From Morinoia aosen (lineage: Eukaryota; Arthropoda; Malacostraca; Amphipoda; Talitridae): DNA of 64,000 nucleotides. Shown here in pieces: positions 12,600 through 22,122 of the stretch; the first letter of the stretch is position 1; each line of letters begins with the position of its first letter. A model generated the notes under the pieces. The model was not told where the DNA came from. It did no database searches and was given only the letters and a program-made list of their open reading frames with translations. Location of the stretch: positions 15,090,293-15,154,292 of the forward strand of contig CM059575.1 of assembly GCA_030386875.1 (NCBI GenBank). Reading direction: 5' to 3'. The position numbers were made by a program, and so were the translations under genes.

Positions 12600-13520
12600 G
12601 TGGGAAGTATTGAGCGTGTTCCATGGTGATAAGCTGCTTGCAGCTCTAAGTTCTGATGTTGGTTGCAAAGCTTGTGTTCCAGGAGGAAATGAAGAGAGTG
12701 GTTTGAAGTAGGAACGAACTTTCATTAGAAGGGAGAAATGTTCCTTGTTGATGTTTACCATGCAAGTTGATAAATTTGGGCATGAGCTGAAAAAAGAAAC
12801 ATTAGGTAGAGGGCTGGGCTCATTGAATGCTCTGGGCACAGTCTTCAATTTTTTGAATACATGCCAATGATAGAGCATTAAAAGTAAAATCAGCGGAAAA
12901 ACTGAATAAACTGTTACAGAAGTTTGAGGTGTGTGACAGAAGGAAACTCTTAAGCAAAAGTAAATAAGATAATTTATAAGGTGTTCAAATGATATGATTT
13001 TAGAAAGAATGAATGTAACCTTGAATACAGAGGTGCTACAGAATGTAAGCTCTTTAGAGTACGTGGGAGCACATGTGGCTGCTGAGGAAGAATTAGGTGA
13101 ACTGAAAATAAGAGTTAAAAGAAGTGATCAAGTATGGGGGAGTGTGAAACCATTTGTATTTAAAAAAAAATAGTTACATGTGCTTGTGACAGTGTTTTGA
13201 ATTATATGGAAGGAGTAATGTTGAAGGATTGGCAAAGGAATCAGGCAAGTATGACTGTTTTTAGGAGCTAGCAGGAACAGTGGAGTGCTGTGTGTTAAAG
13301 TGACTTAGTCGGATGGAAAATAAATGATAATGAAGAAAGTGAAGAAGTCAGAGGTGTGTGGAATGAATAATAGAGGTAAGCCAAAGATGAGATACATGAA
13401 AGGGGTTAAAAGGGTGTACCGTGATTGAGGTGTAATAAAGAAAACTAGAAGATGTGCAATGGGAAGAGATGAGCTAGAGAAATTTGGAGCATTTAAACTG
13501 AAATGCAGTCCAGAAGGATA
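12600..13520 (+). pseudogene. Decayed non-LTR reverse transcriptase fragment
   Basis: Broken plus-strand reading frames keep the typical end of a single-ORF non-LTR reverse transcriptase. There is a palm-like stretch SAEKLNKLLQKFEVCDRRKL near 12890-12950, normally just after the YADD box. VSSLEYVGAHVAAEEELGEL follows near 13050-13100 (the 'YLG' region). RGKPKMRYMKGVKRVYRD and a GRDELEKFGAF segment lie near 13370-13490. Stops and frameshifts separate the blocks. It is antisense to the coilin-like gene and unlike the five minus-strand LINEs further right. The ends are approximate. Confidence 0.6.
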
Positions 13521-14407
13521 GGGTAAGAAATCTGAGTCTGCAGATTGTGATTCTATAGTGATGAGGTGGGATTGTAGATCAATCTTTTGAGTTAGGAAAT
13601 TTCTAGATAAACAGACCTTTGCTGTTAGAGCTTGCTGTGAAAGAAACATCTGAATAAAGGTGATAGGCAGTAAATGATTGTTGAATCTGGTGATCATATG
13701 GTTGTCTAGCTTCGCTTTGCATAGGGAATGCATAGAGAGATAGACAGCATACTTTTGAAACACCGTAGTGTGCTTTGGATATGAAGGAGTGGTAAGAAAA
13801 CCATGCTACTATATTTCCAAGTGTTGTCACAAAGTTACAACACATTAAGACTAAGTGGCAAGCACCTCTGCAGCTCTGAGGCCATCCTAGACACCACCAG
13901 TGCAAATGCAATTGTGATTCATTTCAACAGTACTAATAATATTATTTTATATCAAACAAATTTCAATGGCATTCACAATTATTTGTCACTTCTATGAAAA
14001 AGCTCCAATCATCACCTAATTCAGGTCAACTAAATATTCTCTGCATTTTTTCATCTAATGAGATAAGTGAAATTGTAAAAAAAATACACTTTCATAAATT
14101 TTTACTATTGCACATAATATTCAAGATGCAAGCATGAACATAGTTCTTGACTTCACATCAATTTTTGAAATAGATTTCCTCACTTTTGTTCACATATAAA
14201 TAAGTGGACAATTTTTTATTAAACATAAGCCCATTAAATGCACTGTAGCCATTGCCACACTCTATGCACTGAATTACATTATTACAATAGCAAGCCAAGT
14301 TGTGAAAAGTATAAAATTCATCAAAAAATATGAATTCCTAAACTTAAGATAAAACTTTGAGCTGTCAAATGTTACATATATTTATTGTAGAACTTTAAAC
14401 CACTCAC

Positions 14408-14476
14408 CTGAGCACAAACCAAACATAGACGACACTGCCTCCACGATGCTTCCTACTGTTTGATGACTTGTTTTAT
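14408..14476 (-). CDS. coil: Coilin-like protein, upstream N-terminal exon
   Basis: A 69-bp exon with acceptor TTTTTCCTGTAG and donor CAG|GTGAGTG. It starts in codon position 2 and ends after position 1, which fits the next exon. It encodes KTSHQTVGSIVEAVSSMFGL, matching the first helix of the coilin N-terminal domain (human ..VVTDLISLIRQRFGF..). The first coding exon, expected to give about 25 residues with the start Met and a W-L-V strand, was not found between here and the transposon block. It may lie beyond the LINE stack or the window. Confidence 0.72.
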
Positions 14477-14742
14477 CTACAGGAAAAATAGAGAGGCTCC
14501 TAGAATCACAGAAATACCTACTTAAATTTAATTTGATAAAAGCCATCTTCAATAAAAAATATCTGAAAAGACAACCAAAGAATACACTTAAAAAAACACA
14601 TTAATGCAGTACAATACAGCAAATACTTTGAATGGCATTTCACACTGCTATGGGAAAATTTTTCAACAAAGCAAATGGACTGTACAAGTCAATGCAAAGG
14701 TTAACTTTTATGCAACACACAAGAAGAGGGCAAAAATTTGCT
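14477..14742. other. Intron stretch upstream of coilin exon
   Basis: AT-rich sequence between the coilin exon and the hAT remnant. No coding or repeat feature was seen. Confidence 0.4.
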
Positions 14743-15337
14743 GAAGTGATTCTTAACCTTTCTACTCCCACACCCCCTTAAAGGATATATTTTTCCTTCG
14801 AGCCCAAGTATTTTTAAATAAATGTGGTGCCTAGGTTAGTGCAGAAACAATAAACATGCCTTTTCTATTGAATCTATTGATTCCATTCCATTTAATAGGA
14901 ACCAATTACATCATTGATATATTTGATATGCTTCATTGCAATTAGATGTCCCCAAAAAAATTTTGACACAAGATTTTGAATGCGAGGCTGATTGCTATAA
15001 AGTGCGCAATGTAAACCTTTGATGCTCAAGCAATTTCTGTATTTAGTTATAATGGCTACAAGCACAGAGAAGCAGTTTCACCTAAATATGTAAATCCAAA
15101 CATCAAAAAAACCTGAAGAGCCTTATGTGCAATCAAAGGGTAAACTAGATGGGGCATGACCCAGAACAACTCCAAATCTAAGTCATTGAAGTCTTCCATT
15201 GTTGTTGTGTAGAGAGTCAAAAGCTCTCGTTGGTTAAAAATATAACTGGGCAAAATCAGGCTTTACTTAATGTGGAGGCTCACATCCCCTTGGAATCTGC
15301 TCACGCTTCCCCAGGTTAAGAACTACTGCTCTAAAGT
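14743..15337 (-). mobile_element. hAT-type transposon remnant (SCAND3/ZBED-like)
   Basis: The right end, read on minus, is CAGTAGTTCTTAACCTGGGG. The left end, read on plus, is AGTGATTCTTAACC. These are decayed copies of the CAGTGGTTCTTAACCTGGGG-type termini of vertebrate and arthropod hAT elements. Between them lies the end of a transposase (next entry). No matching 8-bp target duplication could be recognised. It is probably a deletion derivative fixed long ago. Confidence 0.6.
14945..15253 (-). pseudogene. hAT transposase C-terminus, broken
   Basis: The minus-strand text DLDLELFWVMPHLVYPLIAH, followed by KALQVFLMFGFTYLGE, is the hAT dimerisation motif seen in SCAND3/ZBED5/FAM200-type proteins (FW......YP....AL...L.F.TSY.CE). 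After a one-base frame change near 15055 it continues as TKYRNCLSIKGLHCALYS and NQPRIQNL, the usual family tail. The catalytic core is absent, so this is a dead fragment. Confidence 0.65.
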
Positions 15338-15925
15338 CTGAGCAACAACTATGCCCATCTTAACATGAACCAAGTCTTGACCAGAAAAAGTGGTTATTCT
15401 CAATCAACTGGAGTCCCCAAACAGACTAAATTTTAACCCTTTGACTGTGACTACTAAATATTAAGTTCAATGCCAAACTCAAATTCAAAGCCAATGGTAG
15501 TAAAATATTTTGAAAATACCAAACATGAACTGGATCATGCCTTTATTTAGCTTTGATTAAGTATTTATGAACATTGAATTGGCGACTACTGGTCGGTCAG
15601 CAGCATTATGAAAATTACCTCCGTGTACCACCGGTGGTGCACGTCGCAGTCAAAGTGATAAGGGTACCGTACAGGTTTTACAACTTTTCATTTATTTGTA
15701 AACCAATGCCAATGAACTTTAGTAGACAGGTAAAACATAGAAAAAATATGGGTCATCTTAGGGGAAACTTTTGATTCGCTTCATAGAAAATGAGTAACGG
15801 CAAAGAAAGCGGAGATTAGAGGGGCGCACGGCAAACCCTATTCCTACTATAAATTTTGGCCAATAGACATGAAACAAGTGTCATTTGATAGACAAACACT
15901 TGGGCAACACCATTAAGGTGATATG
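15338..15925. other. Unassigned sequence
   Basis: Between the hAT remnant and the foldback element. No coding region or repeat end was recognised. Confidence 0.4.
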
Positions 15926-16275
15926 CCTAAAAATATAACGTTATAAAAATATTCTGATATTAAATCTACGGTATTCACTCCTACGGTTTCATTAATGTTC
16001 TACGGTTGCCGCCATATTTAAACTGATGTTGAGTGCATATCAATTTTTAAATCGATATGCACTCAACATCAGTTTCAGTATGGCGAAAACCGTAGAACAT
16101 TAGCAAAACCGTAGCAGTGAATACCATAATATTCCAGTCTGGAATAGTGAAGACTTAAATTGATATGCACTCAACATCAGTTTCAATATGGCGGCAACCG
16201 TAGAACATTAGCAAAACCGTAGGAGTAAATACCGTAGATTTAATATCAGAATATTTTTATAACGTAATATTTTTG
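15926..16275. repeat. Foldback element with three arms
   Basis: The two ends are inverted copies of each other: AACGTTATAAAAATATTCTG at 15938-15957 reappears reversed near 16243-16262. Inside, a segment running from CTACGGT through GCCGCCATA to GATGTTGAGTGCATATC occurs once forward (about 15970-16055) and twice reversed (about 16055-16123 and 16155-16235). The arrangement is one left arm and a duplicated right arm. There is no coding capacity. This is a MITE or foldback transposon of unknown superfamily. Confidence 0.8.
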
Positions 16276-16578
16276 GTCGAGAACCTTTATTGTGTTATTA
16301 ACTAAAACATCCTAGGAGTGGGTTCAGGCTCTGCAGGGTCGGCAAATAATAAATTACAAAGTACCGAAGCGTACTTAAACAGCTCTCGCACAAGCGTTAA
16401 CTTACTGGAACTACTATGGAAAACAAAAATTTCAAAGTTGAATAACTCAAAAATATTGCATCAGCAAGCAGAATGTCGTTCATGCAAAACATTTTTAAAT
16501 GTGTTCCTTTAGTGATTCTTTGGAACCGAACTGTTGATTTCCGTGAACGGCCTAACTCAACTTTGACCGAACTTTTCT
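16276..16578. other. Unassigned sequence
   Basis: Short non-coding stretch between the foldback element and the MITE terminal fragment that caps LINE-1. Nothing was recognised. Confidence 0.4.
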
Positions 16579-16616
16579 CGGTAAATCTGAAAGATATGTC
16601 AGTTATCAATTTTATC
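16579..16616. repeat. Isolated MITE terminal fragment
   Basis: CGGTAAATCTGAAAGATATG followed by TCAGTTATCAATTTT matches the terminal inverted repeat of the MITE copies at 18147, 26734 and 28074. Only one end remains. It lies exactly where LINE-1's reverse transcriptase is cut off, suggesting that a deletion removed both the rest of the MITE and the 3' part of LINE-1. Confidence 0.75.
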
Positions 16617-18971
16617 AGTATCATAGGTGCTCTCTAAATCAATATAAACCGCTAAACAGTAGCCTCTACTGGCAAATGCAAGAGTGATAGCGTTCTTAAT
16701 CTTAATTAGAGTCATGGCATTGTACGTAAATTGTCCTTGACGGAATCCTGTTTGATAGCATGAAAACACTTTATTGGCTCCAAGGAAGGAGATCAGTCTG
16801 TTTTTGATAATTTGCTCCATGACCTTAAACGGACATGATAACAGGGTTATGGGTCTATAACCCTCAGGAGTTGCCTGATTTTTCCCCGGCTTTTTAATTG
16901 GACAGATTATACCAATTTCCAAGCCTTAGGGAAGTACCCAGTAAAATATCTAAGATTGAAAAAGTAAAGGATGTAGTTCATAATTGAATCAGGTGCTTTC
17001 AGTAGAAAAATGTAAAGAATTTCATCATATCCAGGGCTTGTTTGTTTTATTTTTTCCAGATTTTTATTAATTTTACTCAACTTTAGACTGGAGTTATATC
17101 TGGACTCCTCTATTTCAGCTGAAGATATACTTGAGATGGTGTTCTCCACTAGTGTGCTATGCTTATCTCTAACACTTAACTCATGTCTGGTAAAATAATT
17201 CAGAAACATAGTTGCTTTACCAGCTAAGTCTTCTGCAATGTCCCCCACCTCCACTCGTGGACTTACAGTGCTACCCTTCATTGAACGGATTAGTCTCCAA
17301 AGATCCCCCACCCCAGTGGTGGAGTCAAAGCCACTAACGAAATTCTTCCAACTGTTTTGCTTTTTCTGTTTTATAATGTTTTTTGCCAACACCTCATTCC
17401 TACAATAAGCGCTCAAATTTTCCAATGTTGGGGATTTGGCCAGAGCATTGCGGGCTCTGCGTCTCTTTGCTACTGCAAGTGCACATTCATGATCCCACCA
17501 AGGTGTTCTGCGGATAACTCTCCTAGCTGGTGAGGTTTTAGGAACATTATTATGGGCAGCATTTACAAGTTTACGAGTTATTTCAGCATTTAGCTCATCA
17601 ACTGAAGATGGTTGAGTCAAATTTATTTTATTATGACACAGTTCTTGCTGGAAGCCAGCCCAGTTAGCTGCTTTGGTGATCCACCTTGGAGGGTTCATAG
17701 TATCTAATTTTTTAAGAACTACACCAAAGGAACACGCAATGGGAAAATGATTGCTGCCAAGATCTGCACCTCTTTGCAGGGAGCCACAGGCCAAGAGGAT
17801 TGGAGGAACTATGCACAAATCGAGAGTGGAGCATGCACCTGTTTTGGCATCTATATAAGTAGGAAGATCAGGAGGGTTAAGTATTCCCAGCAAATTATCA
17901 TCCATAAGCTGAATGAGGTTCCTGCCAGTGGCATTCCATTTCTATCTGGGGTCCCAAAGAGGTGCATGGGCATTGAAATCACCTATTATAATAGTTCACC
18001 TAATTGTACAAAGTATGATTAAGCTCATCAACAGTAATATTAGCATTTGGATTGTAGACATTTAGAAGATCAAGATACCCATGAGAATAGAACACCCTAA
18101 CATATAAAAATTCCAATTTTCCATTAGGAAAGGGATGGAGTTTTTTCGGTAAATCTGAAGGAGATGACAGTTGTCGATTTTGTAAATTTTGATGCCTTAG
18201 CATAGTTAATTAGATCGAAATAAACAAGTTTTTTTCTATGCACTTTTTGTCTCAAATGAGTATTTTATTAGTTATAGCGGTAAATGACTTACCGCAACTC
18301 CAGTCTTTGAAGCGGAAAGAAATTCTTTGATCGAGTTGTATGGCAAAACTGCAATGGGGTCTCGCTTCCAGCGCTCTGTCTTGAAAGACGAAACCAAACC
18401 TACCGCTATACCTCGTTAAATACTCATTTGACGAAAAAAGTGTATAGAATAAAAGTTGTTTATTTTGATGTTATTACCAGGTTTCAAGCAACAAAAATTA
18501 AAAAATCGATGAGTAGCTGTTTATTCGAGCGCATTCGTCATCAATGACGAAACTAAACTTACCGCTATAAATCGTAAAATACTCATTTGAGACGAAAAAA
18601 GAATAGAAGAAAACTTGTTTATTTTGATTCACTTAATTAGGTTCAGGCACCAAAAAGTGGAAAATCGACAACTGTCATCTCCTTCAGATTTACCGTTTTT
18701 TCACACAAATTTATATCATTTCTAATTACAAAACCTATACCACCTCAATTACAGTTTTCTCTATGTAGCCACACACCGATATCCAATAAATTTTGGTTCG
18801 TGAGCATTAATCCAAGTCTCACACAAGCAAAGGATGTCAGGTTTTTTGGTATACAAATAAAGTTTTACTTCTGAAAGTTTACTTTGCAATCCATTGCAAT
18901 TAAATCAAGATATTTGAAAGACCTTTTCTAACTGATCACTTCTTTGAATAGCTTGGTTACATATTTTAAAA
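16617..18971 (-). pseudogene. LINE-1 ORF2: endonuclease and partial RT, broken
   Basis: Fragments of an apurinic-type endonuclease lie at about 18700-18900 and 18000-18140, split by a MITE. A longer frame at 16907-17905 carries the end of the endonuclease (ACSTLDLCIVPP, GSNHFPIACSF) and the linker into the RT. The 16617-16922 frame has the RT blocks GYRPITLLSC and TGFRQGQFTYNA, then YIDLESTYD, where motif A is reached and the element stops. The YADD box and RNase H are absent. Confidence 0.8.
18147..18695. mobile_element. MITE copy 1 (549 bp), TSD TTTTTT
   Basis: Terminal inverted repeats start CGGTAAATCTGAAGGAGATG and extend at least 45 bp. The 6-bp target duplication TTTTTT lies at 18141-18146 and 18696-18701. 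Rejoining the flanks restores alignment with the LINE-3 endonuclease region. The inside holds further inverted segments (AAATACTCATTTGA and its complement occur repeatedly), giving a nested palindrome. No transposase is encoded. Confidence 0.9.
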
Positions 18972-20860
18972 TTATTTTGCATTTTTCTTTGTGATCAGTC
19001 CTTGCTGTTTAGTTTCTCTACGTTGAGCAAGGTTTGTTTTCGGAATTCTGCTTGATTTAGTAGGTCTGCCTTTTTGGCTAGACTCAGAAGAAAAATTTTT
19101 ATCTAGAACTACACAATTATTTGAGGGTGTATTGCATTTATCTTGGGAGACTGTAGAATTATGGTACTCATTCAATAGTTCACTGCCTATTTTCTGACCA
19201 AAATTATTTATCATACCTAGAATCAACATACTACGCTCACGTTTGTTTTCAAAAGTTAAATTTAAGGAAAAAGCTTCTACTATGAATTTACCCAAACGAG
19301 TAAAAAGGTCATCAATCATGGACTGCATATACGACTCAATCATTTTCTCAACAGAAGATCTCAAGTTAACAGAGGAGCCTCCAACCAATTGAGCATCTTG
19401 ACCTTCAAACTGTCTGCCACTACATTTTGATTAGGTCTATTACAATTAATATTGGGTTCAGAATATTCAGTCAATACATTATGAAAATCTATTACAATTT
19501 ACAACTGTGGTTGGGAACCTTTCGTGGCAAGTAATAGGACCCCTGCGACTGATGGATATCAACATGAACAATTTTTTTTGGTTCAGTACTCTTCAACAGT
19601 GAGACATGGGTTTTCTTGCCACTAGTATTGATTGCAGTTTGACTGCCAGGAATGTAATGATTGAAGGATTATTCCCCACCTGTAATTTGACTGAACTCAT
19701 GCAGACTTTGGGAATGATTTTCCACAATTCTAGGAGGGCTCCTAATCGATACCTCACTTTCAGATGTCACTTTCCTACGTGCCTCCAAAAAGGATGCACC
19801 TTCTTTCATTTGAGAACTGATCTCCAAAGAAGTCTTAATTAGAGGGCAATACCTGGAACTTGCCACGTGAGCTCCCCCACAGTTTGCACAGCACGGAACA
19901 GTAGCATTACAATTATCTTTTGCATGATTGCCACTAGATATGAGGCAACGCTCCATTGATGTGCAGCCACTGGCAAAGTGACCATGGCGCTGACATTTGT
20001 AACATCTCAAAGGGGCAGGAGAGTATGGCCTGACAGGAAAGTACATGAAATCAATTCTGAGGGATTTAGGGATTTCCTTTCCCGCAAAGCCTACCTGAAC
20101 ACTTTATGAGACCTCCTTCTTTCCATTAACAAATTTAGGCAGTCTTACCATTTTCAGAGCAGTAAAGTTGTCACATTTGATGATAGGTACCAGGTCTTCA
20201 AGGTTTACTTCCTGGTCAATGGGGCCAATAACTTCCCAGGATACTTCAGATGTTTCTGCTTGAGGTTTGTAACATTTGACAGAAAATTTTCCAATATGAT
20301 CTACGTTAAGGACTCTTTCAAATTCTGACACTGTGATACATCTTTGAATTCTACTGCAATTATATTTCTACGTTTGTTAACTCTTACATCTTTTACACAA
20401 TCAAAGTTTAGTACATCTTTTAATCCTTGGGCTACTCCAAAAGGATCAAGGGTCATTTTTCTTTTAGAGGCACCAATAAATTCAGTAGATTCAAGTGCTG
20501 AGAGAAAAGTAAAGTACACATTTTGCCTTGAGATTTTAATGTCTTATTTTTTGGGTAGGCAGGAGTTTTGAGAGGAGAGGAAGAATTTCTGGTCTTTTTT
20601 GGTATTTCACATTCAGATCCTGAGTCAGGATTGTCTTGATTTTCTCTTTCTCTTTTGTTGGACTGTTGGTTCACTTTGAACCAAGTTCCTTGGATAATAG
20701 AATCATCCATGCATTCAAGGTCTCCTAAGTTACTTCTGGGATGTGAGTGACTACCACTCCCCTCCTCAAAATTGACCGGTTGTGAGTGAGGCATACCTCC
20801 ATTCGATTTGTCCTCTTCCCTCAAATCAGCATAACGATTTGTTAGAGGCAAATCTGCCAT
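18972..20860 (-). pseudogene. LINE-1 ORF1 (gag-like), broken
   Basis: An ATG at 20858-20860 starts MADLPLTNRYADLREEDK, but the frame changes near 20500, 20310 and 20100. The 19669-20046 segment holds the CCHC zinc knuckles (CYKCQRHGHFASGC, CCANCGGAHVASSRYC), the nucleic-acid-binding part of LINE ORF1 proteins. A Ser/Lys-rich tail follows to 18972. It is homologous to ORF1 of LINE-3 (33595-35472). Several frameshifts and stops make it non-functional. Confidence 0.8.
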
Positions 20861-21192
20861 CGTTAGATTATGTAACTCCCAGAAGCGGGTCACACACAAA
20901 TACAATTATTAGCTAACAGAAATTTATAAGTAACACAAGAAAATTACAAGATGAACAATAATGAAGTCAGGCTTGGAGCCTACCTCAATTGAAATACTGC
21001 TACGTAGCTCACCCCAGATGGAAGGGAGAGAGCCAGTTGTGGGTACAATGAGAATAATAAATGTATGTAATTAGCTTTAATTACGGATAAATTTATAGGT
21101 TATTCGCAAGAGCTTGGCTAAGGCAGTCTTTCCTTGGTGAACGCCACTGTCTCTCTCACTTCTAGCATCATTACCCACTTGTTGTTGTTGTT

Positions 21193-22122
21193 CTCTTGTG
21201 GTTTATCGAGGCTTTGAGAACAAGCTCATGCAGCTTTAAGTCTTGACCACTCTGAGTGCAGGCAATATTGATTAGGCAAGAAGTTCCTGCACCATGCTAA
21301 CCAGAGTCATACTAGTGTGTCACTTATTTTAGTTATCTTAGTTTTTTGAGAAATATCATTTAATCTGGAAGAGAAAAATCTGAAACAAAAAGAAACACAA
21401 CCTATCCCCCCACACTCACACACAAAGACACATACACTCATCCTCATACACACAACCTTGCAAGACCCTAATATGCCCTCACTCAGTACTAGGAATATTT
21501 ACTACATGTTCTAGCACAATGGAGAGTTTTCTATCAAGTTAGTTGCTATTTTTTTCTTGATGTCCATCTTCCTTACTGAGACCCAATATTAATTGCTTGG
21601 ATGTTGACCTGAGGAAAAAATCTTTTTACAGCGACAGTTCTTTTTCCAGTATGTGTTTAGTTTCACTTACTATGAGGAGCAGATATGTTTATTGAGGGAG
21701 AATAGGCAGTTTTAATATACTGCATAGGATTGAGAATTTATCTATAGAAGTAATTACAAAAGGAGGGAGAGAAATTCATAGTGATAAAATAGTTTAATTT
21801 CAATAAACACATGCATCCGAAAGTCATGAGACAAGAAGAAGCTCCAGCCTGGGCGGCACAGCCTGGAGCCTCCTAAGAGACGGGTACACTATTGGATCAT
21901 CAAAGTTATTATGGATGCCTGTGTGCATGTGGATCTCTGAGGGAGCAACAAACATGATTTGAGGCACCATCCCAATCTTAGGTTAGTGCTAACTACTGAT
22001 ATAAGATACCAAGGAGACCAGAATGATGCCCCAAATCATTTCAGTTCTGAATAGTTATTACCATCACTGAGAAGTACTAGACAGTTTGAGAGGAGAAGGA
22101 GAGAGGAGTGGGGCTTAGCAAC
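21193..22122 (-). other. LINE-2 3' untranslated region
   Basis: Non-coding tail between the ORF2 stop and the (CAA)n end. It contains the hairpin-forming string at 21841-21869 (arms GCTCCAG and CTGGAGC), which is also found in LINE-3's 3' UTR at 29439-29467. Confidence 0.6.

Larger units (their letters stand above)
10077..14407 (-). other. Coilin intron hosting minisatellite and RT fragment
   Basis: A 4.3-kb intron between donor GTGAGTG (14401-14407) and acceptor GATTGTAG (10077 onward). It contains the 23-bp minisatellite (11169-12474) and a plus-strand reverse-transcriptase fossil (about 12600-13520). The remaining stretches, 10077-11168 and 13521-14407, are AT-rich with nothing recognised. 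Confidence 0.65.
16617..21178 (-). mobile_element. LINE-1: decayed, 3'-truncated non-LTR element
   Basis: Oldest member of the LINE stack, related in both ORFs to LINE-2 and LINE-3 (I/Jockey-type with CCHC gag-like ORF1). Read on minus, the 5' end begins near 21178 with AAGTGGGTAATGATG, directly against the (CAA)n tail of LINE-2. ORF1 is in several frames. ORF2 ends inside the reverse transcriptase at motif A. The distal RT, RNase H and 3' UTR are missing. A 549-bp MITE (18147-18695) interrupts the endonuclease. Confidence 0.85.

Noticed and set aside
11034-12624. Three frames of about 470-510 codons (FALPLTFCLHYLSPFVCTTSH-like) on minus
   Set aside because: All three frames give the same cyclic peptide from a 23-bp period. 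This is a minisatellite, not a gene.
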